NCBI RefSeq assembly: GCF_004684775.1
Contig: NZ_SRIC01000059.1
Location: 1-33,929, forward strand
Reading direction: 5' to 3'
Origin: Streptomyces sp. MZ04
GTDB taxonomy: Bacteria > Actinomycetota > Actinomycetes > Streptomycetales > Streptomycetaceae
Length of the DNA: 33,929 nt
The translations under genes and the position numbers were made by a program. Within the stretch, counting starts at the first letter, position 1. Each line of letters starts with the position of its first letter. The notes under the pieces were generated by a model. That model saw only the letters and a list, made by a program, of their open reading frames with translations. It did no database searches and was not told where the DNA came from. Shown piece after piece: positions 15,414-24,042 of this stretch.

Positions 15414-15826
15414 GCGCCGCCCTCCATACGGGACTTGATCGCCTCGGCCTTGGGGTCGAGCTTGGTGGCCGCGTGGCGGGAGTACCACCAGGCGATGAGG
15501 AACGTGGTCAGGAACTGCGCGAGGCCGAGCACCAGGGCGACGTTGATGTTGCCGAACAGCTGGGTGCCCATGAAGTCGCCCGCGTAGTTCGAGAGCAGCA
15601 CATAAGCCAGGTACCAGACGATGAACGCGATGGTCAGCGGGAAGGCGAAGGAGCGGTGTGCATGGCGGAGTTCACCGAACTCCTGGCTCTCCTGCTCCTG
15701 GATGAACTCCTCCGTGGAAGGGGCGTGGGGAGTGGGTTCTGCGCCGCCCTTCGAAGGCGGCGGTGCATCGGTGGCCACGGAGTCTCCTCGTGGTGCGGGT
15801 GCGGCGGGGACGGACAGCTGATCCAT
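15410..15826 (-). CDS. DUF485 membrane protein paired with the symporter
   Basis: The protein has 138 residues. The C-terminal DUF485 part has two membrane helices (FAFPLTIAFIVWYLAYVLLS and VALVLGLAQFLTTFLIAWWY), as in YjcH, which is encoded with ActP. The first 45 residues form a proline-rich, probably disordered cytoplasmic extension (PAPRGDS...EPTPHAPSTEEF) that E. coli YjcH lacks. It is translated just ahead of the symporter with an ATGA overlap and is probably an accessory subunit; its role is not established. Confidence 0.88.
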   Translation of the reverse strand: MDQLSVPAAPAPRGDSVATDAPPPSKGGAEPTPHAPSTEEFIQEQESQEFGELRHAHRSFAFPLTIAFIVWYLAYVLLSNYAGDFMGTQLFGNINVALVLGLAQFLTTFLIAWWYSRHAATKLDPKAEAIKSRMEGGA

Positions 15827-15924
15827 GGGCTCTCTATGATCCGATCTGTTCCTGCGTGACGCGGATCACGTAAGCCACGGATGGCGATGCTAAGGCCACG
15901 GGACGTGATCCGACAGGGGGGTTG

Positions 15925-16029
15925 ATGTTGCTTCCGTTTCCTTTTCAACGTCGCCACGACGGACTCGACCCGGCCACACTCCCCGATTTCTTCAAGAATC
16001 CGTTGCTGGCCTGGGAGTTCGGGGGATAG
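15925..16029 (+). CDS. Possible 34-residue peptide; otherwise unexplained intergenic DNA
   Basis: The 288 nt between the DUF485 gene and the first protease hold only this frame, which begins MLLPFPFQRRHDGLD and ends LLAWEFGG. A G-run lies four bases before the ATG and could be a ribosome site. Codon bias is weaker than in neighbouring genes. I do not recognise it. The rest of the gap should contain the divergent promoters of the DUF485-symporter operon and the protease. Confidence 0.25.
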   Translation: MLLPFPFQRRHDGLDPATLPDFFKNPLLAWEFGG

Positions 16030-16114
16030 CTTCACCCTGCACTACCCGTCATGTACCTGCCCGACCACCTGCTGTGTCCGGGCAGTTCACGTATCCGGAT
16101 GATGTGGAGATCCC

Positions 16115-17656
16115 ATGGCTCATCTGCGCTCCAGACGCCGCGCCGCGCTCACCGTGCCGCTCGGCATCGCGCTGGCCGCATCGGTCGGCTTCGCGCCCGG
16201 CGTCGCGACGGCGGTCCCCGCCGACGCCCCCGCGACCGCAGGCGCATCGGCGAACGCCGAGGCCCCGAAGCTGGCGTACGTCGTCAACACCCGCCCGGAC
16301 CACGGGACGATCGAGTACGTCAAGAAGGCGATCTCCAAGGCGGACGGCACCGTCGTCGTCGCCTACGAGAAGATCGGCGTCATCGTCGCCCACTCGGCCA
16401 ACCCCGAGTTCGGCAAGCACATGCGCAAGGTCAAGGGGGTCCAGTCGGCGGGCGCGACGCGCACCTCGCCCCTCACGGCGGCGGGCACCACGGAGGAGGG
16501 CGCCCCGACCTTCGTGTCGAAGGCCGAGGCCAAGTCGCTTCAGCAGCAGGCCGGCCCGGACGCCGAGCCGATGGAAGCCGACCAGTGGGACCTGCGCGCG
16601 ATAGGCGCCGACAAGGCAGCGAAGATCAACCCCGGCAGCGGCAAGGTCACCGTCGGCGTCATCGACACCGGAGTCGACGACACCCACCCCGACCTGGCGC
16701 CCAGCTTCTCGGCCTCGCAGTCGGCGAGCTGTGTCGGCGGCAAGGCGGACACCTCGCCCGGCGCCTGGCGTCCTGAGAAGAAGGAGCACTACCACGGCAC
16801 GCACGTGGCCGGCGAGATCGCCGCCGCGCGCAACGGCGTGGGCGTCGCGGGTGTCGCGCCCGGCGTGAAGGTCGCGGGCATCAAGGTGGCCGACCCGGTC
16901 AGCGAGCTGTTCTTCCCGGAGAGCGTGGTCTGCGCCTTCGTGTTCGCCGCCGACAAGGGCATCGAGATCACGAACAACAGCTACTACGTGGACCCGTGGC
17001 TCTACAACTGCATGGACGACCCGGACCAGCGGGCCATCGTCGACGCGGTCAACCGCGCCCAGCTGTACGCACAGCGCAAGGGCACCCTGAACCTGGCGTC
17101 TGCGGGCAACTCCAACCATGACCTCGCCTCGGACGAGATCCTGGACGACTCGAGCCCGGACGACTCGACGCCGGTGCCGCGCACCATCGACCCCTCCGAG
17201 TGCTTCGACGTCCCGACGCAGCTGCCGGGCGTGGTCACGGTCAGCGCGACGGGCGTGCAGAACCTCAAGTCGTACTACTCCACGTACGGCAAGGGTGTCA
17301 TCGACATCGCGGCCCCCGGCGGCGACAAGTACCAGATCCCGGGCGACACCCCGTCGAAGAACGGCCGCATCCTCTCCACGATGCCGGGCGGCGAGTACGG
17401 GTGGCTGCAGGGCACGTCGATGGCCTCGCCGCACGCCTCGGGCGTCGCCGCGCTCCTGAAGTCGACGCACCCCAAGGCGAGCCCCGCCGAATTGCAGCGG
17501 CTTCTTAAGAAGCAGGCCGACAACCCGGGCTGCCCGACGGAGCCGTACGACCCGGACGGTGACGGCAAGGTCGACGCGGTCTGCGAGGGCGACACGAACA
17601 AGAACGGCTTCTACGGCAGCGGGATCGTCGACGCGCTCGACGCCGTGAAGAAGTGA
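16115..17656 (+). CDS. Secreted subtilisin-like serine protease (S8), first of a tandem pair
   Basis: This is a secreted protease precursor of 513 residues. A signal peptide with three arginines (residues 1-33, cleavage near ATA-VP) is followed by an inhibitor-I9-like propeptide (about 45-115) and the S8 catalytic domain. The triad is D184 (VIDTG), H227 (HGTHVAG) and S435 (GTSMASPH). Six or more cysteines conserved with the next gene suggest disulfides. A C-terminal DPDGDGKVDAV segment resembles a calcium-binding DxDxDG loop. GGAG lies 7 nt before the ATG. It is followed after 14 nt by a paralogue, so both are probably cotranscribed. Confidence 0.93.
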   Translation: MAHLRSRRRAALTVPLGIALAASVGFAPGVATAVPADAPATAGASANAEAPKLAYVVNTRPDHGTIEYVKKAISKADGTVVVAYEKIGVIVAHSANPEFGKHMRKVKGVQSAGATRTSPLTAAGTTEEGAPTFVSKAEAKSLQQQAGPDAEPMEADQWDLRAIGADKAAKINPGSGKVTVGVIDTGVDDTHPDLAPSFSASQSASCVGGKADTSPGAWRPEKKEHYHGTHVAGEIAAARNGVGVAGVAPGVKVAGIKVADPVSELFFPESVVCAFVFAADKGIEITNNSYYVDPWLYNCMDDPDQRAIVDAVNRAQLYAQRKGTLNLASAGNSNHDLASDEILDDSSPDDSTPVPRTIDPSECFDVPTQLPGVVTVSATGVQNLKSYYSTYGKGVIDIAAPGGDKYQIPGDTPSKNGRILSTMPGGEYGWLQGTSMASPHASGVAALLKSTHPKASPAELQRLLKKQADNPGCPTEPYDPDGDGKVDAVCEGDTNKNGFYGSGIVDALDAVKK

Positions 17657-17670
17657 GGGGCTCGCACACC

Positions 17671-19257
17671 ATGACCGCACCCTTCACGCGCCCCCGCCGC
17701 GTGCTCGCCCTGCCGCTGGGCATGGCGGTGGCCTCGGCCGTCGCCTTCCTGCCGGGGACGGCGGTGGCCCAGCCCGATGCCGCGTCCCGGCCCGGCGGCC
17801 CGGTGTCGTCCGTCGTCGACGCCCTCGGCGCGACCCTCGCGGACGGCACGTCGATGAGCTACGTCGTCAATGTCCGCTCGGGTCCCGGAAGTTCACCGTC
17901 CGCCAAGACATCGGCGTACGTGAAGAAGGCCATCGCCAAGGCGGGCGGCACCGTCGTCATCGCGTACGACAAGATCGGCGTCATCGTCGTCCACTCGTCG
18001 AACGCGGACTTCGCCAAGGAGATCCGCAAGGCCAAGGGCGTCCAGTCGGCGGGCGCCACGCGGACGGCGCCGCTGTCCGCGCAGTCCGACGACGCGCTCG
18101 AGGCCGACCGGCCGCTGACCGCCGCCGAGGCCGGGAAGGCCGCCGGGCAGGCCGGCGCGGGCCAGGACGAGCTGGAGCCGCTCCAGTGGGACCTGCCCGC
18201 CATCAAGGCGGACAAGGCCCACAAGGAGTCGCTCGGCAGCCCCGAAGTGACCGTCGGCGTCCTGGACTCCGGCGTGGACGACACGCACCCGGACATCGCG
18301 CCGAACTTCGACGCGAAGGCGTCCGCGAGCTGCCTGGGCGGCGTGCCCGTCCAGAAGGACAACGCGTGGCGTCCGGTGGCAAAGGAGAGCGACCACGGCA
18401 TGCACGTGGCGGGCACGATCGCCGCCGCGAAGAACGGCACCGGAGTCACCGGTGTCGCTCCTGGCGTGAAGGTGGCGAGCCTGAAGGTGGCCGAGCCGGC
18501 GACCGGCATGTACTACACGGAGGCCGTGGTCTGCGGCTTCATGTGGGCGGCCGATCACGGCGTCGACGTCACCAACTCCAGCTACTACACCGACCCGTGG
18601 CTGTTCAACTGCAAGACGGACGACGACCAGAAGGCCCTGGTCGACGCCGTCGGGCGGGCCACCCGGTACGCGGAGCGCAAGGGCGCGGTGAATGTCGCGG
18701 CGGCCGGAAACGCCAAGACGGACCTCGCGCGGGACGAGATCGTCGACGACTCCAGCCCGGACGACACGACGCCTACGGAGAGGACGATCAAGACCGCGGA
18801 CTGCTTCGACCTGCCGTCGCAGCTTCCGGGTGTCGTGACCGTCTCGGCCACGGGTGCCAAGGGCATCAAGTCCTCGTACTCGAACTACGGCAAGGGCGTC
18901 GTCGACATCGCCGCACCCGGCGGCGACTCGACGAAGTTCCAGACACCGGACGCACCGGCCACCGACGGGCGCATCCTGTCGACGCTGCCGGGCGGCAAGT
19001 TCGGCTACAAGGCGGGTACGTCGATGGCGTCACCCCACGCCGCGGGTGTCGCCGCGCTCATCAAGTCGGCCCATCCGCACGCGTCTTCGGCGAAGGTGAA
19101 GGCGCTGCTCTACGGAGAGGCCGATGCCATGCCGTGCACCGATCCGTACGACATCGACGGTGACGGCAAGGTCGACGCGGTCTGCGTCGGCGGCAAGAAC
19201 GCGAACGGCTTCTACGGAGTGGGCTTGATCGACGCCCTGGACGCCGTCCGGAAGTAG
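17671..19257 (+). CDS. Secreted subtilisin-like serine protease (S8), second of a tandem pair
   Basis: This paralogue aligns end to end with the preceding protease. A signal peptide covers residues 1-33, followed by a longer linker and the same propeptide (YVKKAIAKAGGTVVIAYDKIG). The triad is D199 (VLDSG), H242 and S451 (GTSMASPH). The His motif reads HGMHVAG, Met instead of Thr, which is unusual but off the catalytic residue. The C-terminal DIDGDGKVDAV calcium-like loop and cysteines are kept. The ATG has GAGGGG about 10 nt upstream; a GTG at 17653 overlapping the previous stop would add six residues. Tandem duplication with divergence is the simplest origin; substrates are unknown. Confidence 0.93.
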   Translation: MTAPFTRPRRVLALPLGMAVASAVAFLPGTAVAQPDAASRPGGPVSSVVDALGATLADGTSMSYVVNVRSGPGSSPSAKTSAYVKKAIAKAGGTVVIAYDKIGVIVVHSSNADFAKEIRKAKGVQSAGATRTAPLSAQSDDALEADRPLTAAEAGKAAGQAGAGQDELEPLQWDLPAIKADKAHKESLGSPEVTVGVLDSGVDDTHPDIAPNFDAKASASCLGGVPVQKDNAWRPVAKESDHGMHVAGTIAAAKNGTGVTGVAPGVKVASLKVAEPATGMYYTEAVVCGFMWAADHGVDVTNSSYYTDPWLFNCKTDDDQKALVDAVGRATRYAERKGAVNVAAAGNAKTDLARDEIVDDSSPDDTTPTERTIKTADCFDLPSQLPGVVTVSATGAKGIKSSYSNYGKGVVDIAAPGGDSTKFQTPDAPATDGRILSTLPGGKFGYKAGTSMASPHAAGVAALIKSAHPHASSAKVKALLYGEADAMPCTDPYDIDGDGKVDAVCVGGKNANGFYGVGLIDALDAVRK

Positions 19258-19273
19258 CGGTCACCGTCGCGTT

Positions 19274-19306
19274 GGGCCGGGCGGTCGCAGACCGTCCGGC
19301 CCTTCG
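19274..19306 (+). terminator. Terminator after the protease pair
   Basis: GGGCCGGGCGGTC (19274-19286) pairs with GACCGTCCGGCCC (19290-19302), 13 bp with one G-U pair and a three-base loop, then TTCG. It starts 17 nt beyond the second protease stop. Confidence 0.75.
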
Positions 19307-19369
19307 CGAGAGGATTTCGTTCCACCGAGCCTGAACAGGCTGGCCGACCGCATGAGGGAACGTCTCAAG

Positions 19370-19553
19370 ATGCCTGCCTGGTGCGTGACTTGGCCCGAGC
19401 TGCGGCTCGAAGGGGACGCCGACCACTACCGCGCGCGGCGTGGGCGGCGACTACGTCCTCAAGACGGCTGCCGCGCAGGGATGGGAACTGCGGCCGTCGG
19501 AGCCGGAGAAGTCCATCAGGCTGTGGTGGTCGGCCGCGTCGGACCCGGCATAG
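19370..19553 (+). pseudogene. Frameshifted small gene (about 60 residues), unknown function
   Basis: From the ATG at 19370, with GAGGGA upstream, the frame reads MPAWCVTWPELRLEGDADHY. After about base 19440 the protein-like signal moves to another frame that reads GDYVLKTAAAQGWELRPSEP and ends DPA at a TAG. Removing one G from the GGG at 19442-19444 joins the two parts as RRGGDYV without a gap. This is either a real single-base insertion or a sequencing error. It fills the 300 nt between the protease pair and the CoA transferase gene. I do not recognise the family. Confidence 0.55.
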
Positions 19554-19560
19554 TGCATGC

Positions 19561-21003
19561 ATGACGCACACACCGATGACCGGTACGCGCGCGGCCTGGG
19601 CGGCGCTCGGTGGCGATCCCGCGCTGCTCTCCCGTGTCGAACCCGTCGTACGCGCGGAGGCGTTGCCCGCGCGGCTGCCCGTCCGTGAGCTGGCCCGTGC
19701 CTGCGTGGGCGCCTGCGCGCTCGCCGCGGCGGAACTGACGGCGGCGCGCACCCGGCGTGCCGTGCCCCGGGTCCGGGTCGACGACGGGGCGGTGGCCGCC
19801 GCGTTCACCAGCGAGCGGCGGCTGCTCGTGGACGGCCGCGAGCCCGTCACCTTCGCTCCCCTGTCCGGCTTCTGGCGCACCGGGGACGGCGGCTGGGTGC
19901 GGACCCACGCCAACTATCCGCACCACCGGGCGGCGCTGCTCACCGCGCTCGGGCTGTCCGTCGGCTCCGAGGACGCGGTCGACTCCGTGGACGCGGTGGC
20001 CGCCCGGCTCGCCGAACGGACCGCCGTGGACGTGGAGGACGCCGTGTACGCCGCCGGGGGGCTCGCCGTGGCGCTGCGTACGCCCGAGGAGTGGGCGAAG
20101 CACCCGCAGGGCGCCTCGGTGGCCCAGCGGCCGCTGCTGAGCCGTGCGCGGATCGGCGAGGGGCCCCCGCGGCCCCTTCCTGCGCTCACCGGCGACCCCT
20201 CGCTGCCCGCTTCCGGCCTCCGCGTCCTCGACCTCACCCGGGTCATCGCGGGCCCCGTCGCGACCCGCACGCTCGCGCTGCTCGGCGCGGACGTGCTGCG
20301 GATCGACTCGCCCCGGCTGCCCGAACTCCCGGACCAGCACGCGGACACCGGCTTCGGGAAGCGGTCGGCGGCGCTCGACCTCGCGGCGCGTGCGGACCGG
20401 CGTACGTTCGACGAGCTGCTCGCGGAAGCCGACGTGGTCGTCACCGGCTACCGGCCCGGCGCCCTGGACCGGTTCGGGCTCGGTCCTCGGGCGCTGGCCG
20501 AGCGCAGGCCCGGGATCGTGGTGGCGGGGCTTTCCGCGTGGGGCGACTACGGGCCGTGGGCCGGGCGGCGCGGCTTCGACAGCCTGGTGCAGGTCGCATC
20601 GGGGATCGCCTCCCTCGAGGGGTCACCCGAGCGGCCGGGCGCGCTGCCCGCGCAGGCCCTGGACCACGGCACGGGCCATCTCCTGGCGGCCGCCGTCCTG
20701 CGTTCGCTCACCGAGGCGATGGCGGGCGGCGGCACGTGGAGTGTGCGCCTCGCGCTCGCGCAGACGGCGGGGTGGCTGATGGGGGCGTCACTCGGGGGTG
20801 CTCTCGGAGGTGCTCTCGGAGGTGCTCTCGGCGGCGAGGACGGCAACAGCGCCACGTACGACCCCACCCCCTGGCTGGCCGAGACGGACAGTCCCCTGGG
20901 GCGGCTGCGGTACGCGCCGTCGCCGGTGTCCTTCGCGGGCGGTCCTGACAACTGGTCGCGGCCGCCCGGTCGTTGGGGCGCCGATACGCCCGAGTGGCGG
21001 TGA
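19561..21003 (+). CDS. CaiB/BaiF-family (class III) CoA transferase
   Basis: This is a two-part protein of 480 residues. Residues 215-480 hold the class III CoA-transferase fold (LRVLDLTRVIAGPVATRTLALLGADVLRI, then VVVTGYRPGALDRFGLG). D368 in QALDHGTGHL fits the catalytic Asp that forms the acyl anhydride. The first 210 residues are a more divergent, probably degenerate half of the same fold, as in other actinobacterial members. The acyl groups moved are unknown. There is no ribosome site, and CATAGT lies six bases before the ATG, so a leaderless transcript is likely. An internal LGGA repeat occurs near residue 415. Confidence 0.85.
   Translation: MTHTPMTGTRAAWAALGGDPALLSRVEPVVRAEALPARLPVRELARACVGACALAAAELTAARTRRAVPRVRVDDGAVAAAFTSERRLLVDGREPVTFAPLSGFWRTGDGGWVRTHANYPHHRAALLTALGLSVGSEDAVDSVDAVAARLAERTAVDVEDAVYAAGGLAVALRTPEEWAKHPQGASVAQRPLLSRARIGEGPPRPLPALTGDPSLPASGLRVLDLTRVIAGPVATRTLALLGADVLRIDSPRLPELPDQHADTGFGKRSAALDLAARADRRTFDELLAEADVVVTGYRPGALDRFGLGPRALAERRPGIVVAGLSAWGDYGPWAGRRGFDSLVQVASGIASLEGSPERPGALPAQALDHGTGHLLAAAVLRSLTEAMAGGGTWSVRLALAQTAGWLMGASLGGALGGALGGALGGEDGNSATYDPTPWLAETDSPLGRLRYAPSPVSFAGGPDNWSRPPGRWGADTPEWR
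20797..20832 (+). repeat. Three 12-bp tandem repeats inside the CoA transferase gene
   Basis: GGTGCTCTCGGA occurs three times in tandem (last copy ends in C), preceded by a half unit. It encodes LGGALGGALGG in frame. Because 12 nt is four codons, gain or loss of units keeps the frame, so this is a possible coding minisatellite. Confidence 0.85.
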
Positions 21004-21087
21004 AGGGGCACCCTCGGGCGGAATGGGATTCCACCAGTTGTTTGCCAGGACTTGCCCGTTAAGGGGGTATCTGGTGAAGATCTTGTG

Positions 21088-22146
21088 GTGAGTCCCATAC
21101 GACCGTCCGCCGAACCCGGAGGCGAGGCAGCCGCCGAAACGACCGCCTCCGTGCCCCGTGCGTCCCACCGTGCGCCGCGCGGCCGCCCCTCGTCGGCGCG
21201 TGCCGTCGCCGTGCTCGTCCTGGTGGCCGTCGCCGCCCTGATCCCGCTGCTCGGCCCGTCGGCCGCGCTGAACGGCACCGGGGAGGCCGAGGCGCCGGGC
21301 ACGGCGGGGATCACGTTCCTGCGGACGGTCATGTTCGCCGCGCTCTGCGTGCAGTTGGGCGAGGTCTACGCGACCCGGCTCGCCCGCCGGGTGCCGGGGG
21401 CGCCGCTCGACCGTGCGCCGCGCAGCTGGGCGGCGTACGCGGCGGGCGCGGGCATCGTCGCGACGCTGGGGCTCGCCTCCGTGGTGGCCACCGGCAATCT
21501 GGTGCCGCATCAGCTCTCCGACATGGATATCGGCGGTCTCTATCAGACGCGGGACGGCAGGCTCGCCCTCCTGGAGGTCAACGCCTTCATCGTGGCCCTG
21601 CTGTGCTCGAGGTCGCGCCGCCCGTCGACCGCCGCCCTTCCGCTGGCCGCGGTGATCGTCGCGGAGGCGCTGCGCGCGCACCCTCCGGTGGAGGACACCC
21701 CGCTGGTCGGATCCGGCCTGACGCTGATCCATCTGACCTGCGGAGTGCTGTGGGCGGGCGGTCTGCTGCACGTGCTGCGCACGCTGCGGCTGTGGCGGAC
21801 GTCCGCTCCCCGGGAGGGCGGAGCGCTCCTTGGGCTCTACGCGCGCGTGGCGGCCTTCCTGCTCGCCGCGATCACCGCGACGGGGGTGTGCAGCACGCTG
21901 CGCCGGATGCCCGCGAGCACGGTGCTCGACCAGCTGACGGACACGGCCTACGGACGTACGCTCCTCGCCAAGGTGCTCCTGGTGGTGGCGGTCGCCGTAC
22001 TGGCGCTGCTCGCGCGCGCCCGGCTGCGCAAGGCCGCCGATCCCGTCTCCGCGTACGCACCCGCGCGCGGGGAGGTCATCGCGCTCGGCCTCGTCGTGGT
22101 CGTGTCGGCGCTGCTCACCGCGCTGCCGCTGCCGATTCGCTGGTGA
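21088..22146 (+). CDS. CopD-like multipass membrane protein
   Basis: The protein has about 352 residues and eight or so membrane helices. The second half (LTLIHLTCGVLWAGGLLHVLRTL, then LLAAITATGVCSTLRR and LLAKVLLVVAVAVLALLAR) matches the CopD copper-resistance domain, which carries conserved histidines in helices. CopD proteins are thought to move copper across the membrane with CopC; no CopC domain is present here. The start is unclear: GTGs at 21085 and 21088 and a TTG at 21052 are all possible, none with a good ribosome site. It ends 24 nt from the convergent dehydrogenase pseudogene. Confidence 0.78.
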   Translation: MSPIRPSAEPGGEAAAETTASVPRASHRAPRGRPSSARAVAVLVLVAVAALIPLLGPSAALNGTGEAEAPGTAGITFLRTVMFAALCVQLGEVYATRLARRVPGAPLDRAPRSWAAYAAGAGIVATLGLASVVATGNLVPHQLSDMDIGGLYQTRDGRLALLEVNAFIVALLCSRSRRPSTAALPLAAVIVAEALRAHPPVEDTPLVGSGLTLIHLTCGVLWAGGLLHVLRTLRLWRTSAPREGGALLGLYARVAAFLLAAITATGVCSTLRRMPASTVLDQLTDTAYGRTLLAKVLLVVAVAVLALLARARLRKAADPVSAYAPARGEVIALGLVVVVSALLTALPLPIRW

Positions 22147-22170
22147 GCGCCGGGGGTACCGGGGGCCCGC

Positions 22171-23246
22171 TCAGTTGGTCACCATCACCTTGAGCGCGGT
22201 CCGCTCGTCCATCGCCTTGTAGCCGCCGGGTACGCCCTCGATGTCCACCGTCAGGTCGAAGACCGGCGACGGGTCGAGGGAGCCGTCCAGGACGTCGGGC
22301 AGCAGGTCCGGGATGTACGTCCGCACCGGCGCGACGCCGCCGCGCAGCGCGATGTTCCGGTCGAACATGACACTCAGGTCGAGGCCCGTGCTGCTGCCGT
22401 GCGGCACTCCCACGAAGCCGATGGCCCCGCCGTCGCGCGTGACGTTCACGGCGGTGCGCATCGACTGCTCGGTGCCGACCGCCTCGACCACGCAGTGCGC
22501 GCCCTGGCCGCCCGTGAGTCCACGGACGGCCTCCACCGCCGCGTCGCCGCGCTCGGCGACGACGTCGGTGGCCCCGAAGCCGCGCGCGATGTCCGTACGC
22601 ACCTGGTGGCGGCCCAGCGCGATGACGCGTTCCGCGCCGAGCCGCACGGCGGCGAGCACCGCGCACAGGCCGACCGCCCCGTCGCCGACGACCACGACGT
22701 CCGTCCCGGCCCGTACGCCCGCGCCGAGTGCCGCGTGATGGCCGGTGCCCATCACGTCCGACAGGGTGAGCAGGGCGGACAGCAGATGGTCGTCGGAGGC
22801 GGCGTCCGCGGGCAGCCGGACCAGCGTGCCGTCCGCGAACGGCACGCGCACCGCCTCGCCCTGGCCTCCGTCGTAGCCGACCTGGCCCCAGAAGCCGCCG
22901 TGCACGCAGGAGGTGGTCAGCCCCTCCTTGCAGTAGTCGCAGACGCCGTCCGACCACATGAAGGGCACCACGACCAGGTCACCGCGCCGGAAGCCGGTCA
23001 CTTCGGAGCCGGTCTCCTCGACGAGACCGAGGAACTCATGGCCGATCCTCCCCCAGTGCCTTAAGGGCCTGGGGGGACCCCCTGCCCCGGCTGCCGCGCC
23101 GACTCGCCCCGGTACGCCCACAGGTCGCTGCCGCAGATGCAGGCGCGCAGGACGCGTACGACGGCGTCCGTGGGCAGTTGGGCGACCGGTTCGGGTACGT
23201 CCTCCACGCGCAGGTCGTACGGGGCGTGGATGGTGGTGGCGCGCAT
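22171..23246 (-). pseudogene. Zinc-dependent alcohol dehydrogenase, interrupted by a 32-nt insertion
   Basis: Residues 1-55 from the ATG at 23246 read MRATTIHAPYDLRVED to RQPGQ and include the catalytic-zinc motif C38-G-S-D. GAGGAG lies 6 nt before the ATG. The frame then hits a TAA at 23061. The rest of the enzyme is in another frame from about 23049: RIGHEFLG, the structural zinc cysteines CDYCKEGLTTSC, the Rossmann motif VVGDGAVGL, and a normal end at 22171. Removing 23050-23081 restores one 347-residue protein, the usual length. In this state no full enzyme can be made without frameshifting. It is the third gene of the hydroxylase-lysoplasmalogenase operon. Confidence 0.85.
23050..23081. 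mobile_element. 32-nt palindromic insertion in the dehydrogenase gene
   Basis: CCCCCAGTGCC-TTAA-GGGCCTGGGGG is an imperfect palindrome centred on CTTAAG and flanked by a further ACCCC. It has no place in the protein family and interrupts it at a clean codon boundary (Q|R). It looks like a REP- or MITE-like short palindromic element. No target duplication beyond short G/C runs can be resolved. Mobility is inference. Confidence 0.6.
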
Positions 23247-23271
23247 GGGGAGCTCCTCGCGGGATCCCCCC

Positions 23272-24042
23272 TCAGGACGTGCCCGTCCGGCCTTCACCGT
23301 ACGGCGGGGTGTGCGGGGCCCGCGCGGGCAGCGCTGCCAGTACGCCTCTGACCAGCAGGAACTGTGCGGCGATATAGGTGAGCATGATCCAGAAGTCGGG
23401 CCTGGGCGCCTGTGGCCACTCGGCGACGCCGGTCGCGATGAGGGTGTCGGAGAGGAGGAAGAGCGCGCCGCCCGCCGCCGCCGTGAGACCCAGCGTGGTC
23501 GCCCCGAAGGCCATCGCGGTGAGCAGCAGGCTGTAGCCGGCCACCGGGCCGCGCATGTCCGCCGGTAGGTCGGGCCAGAGCAGCGCGACGGTCGTGACGA
23601 GGGCTGCCGCGTACGCCGCGACGAGGCCCGCGCCACGCGCGCGTGCCGTGCCGTATCCCTTGCCGTGCCGCTTGAAGAGCAGGAGGTAGCAGACGTGGCC
23701 GGCCGCGAAGGAGCCCATGCCCGCGAGGAACGCGGGGTCCGCGTCCGCCAGGAGCAGGGTGTCTCCGCCCCAGCCGAAGAGGAGGGCGCCGATCAGTAGG
23801 CGGGGGCCTTTGACGGTGGCTACGTAGGCCGCCAGGAGCGGCATGAGGAGGGGCTTGAAGAGGGTGTGGGCGAGGTCGGAGTCCGCCAGTAGTGCTGCCA
23901 GGTCTCCTGCGGCCGCGACGGCGAATGCGGCCAGGAACAGCCTTGCCTTGCTGGACGCTGCTTCATCGGTGCCCGGCACTTGGGGTTGTGCCCACCCGTT
24001 CCGCCGTGCGGAACGCCTGCCCACAACAGGAACAGGACTCAT
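23272..24042 (-). CDS. YhhN/TMEM86-family lysoplasmalogenase
   Basis: The protein has 256 residues and eight membrane helices. Family features are the acidic LLFGWGGDTLLL segment, GSFAAGHVCYLLLF and the LLSDTLIA segment, with the conserved Asp residues in helices. Characterised relatives hydrolyse the vinyl-ether bond of lysoplasmalogens, giving a fatty aldehyde and a glycerophospho product. The start overlaps the stop of the hydroxylase gene by ATGA, so the two are coupled. The dehydrogenase pseudogene begins 25 nt further on. A cytoplasmic N-terminal extension of about 30 residues precedes the first helix. Confidence 0.85.
   Translation of the reverse strand: MSPVPVVGRRSARRNGWAQPQVPGTDEAASSKARLFLAAFAVAAAGDLAALLADSDLAHTLFKPLLMPLLAAYVATVKGPRLLIGALLFGWGGDTLLLADADPAFLAGMGSFAAGHVCYLLLFKRHGKGYGTARARGAGLVAAYAAALVTTVALLWPDLPADMRGPVAGYSLLLTAMAFGATTLGLTAAAGGALFLLSDTLIATGVAEWPQAPRPDFWIMLTYIAAQFLLVRGVLAALPARAPHTPPYGEGRTGTS

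Noticed and set aside
19381..19560. N-terminal extension of the CoA transferase to the GTG at 19381
   Set aside because: The extension is arginine-rich and runs in a third frame through the frameshifted small gene. The ATG at 19561 begins normal protein.
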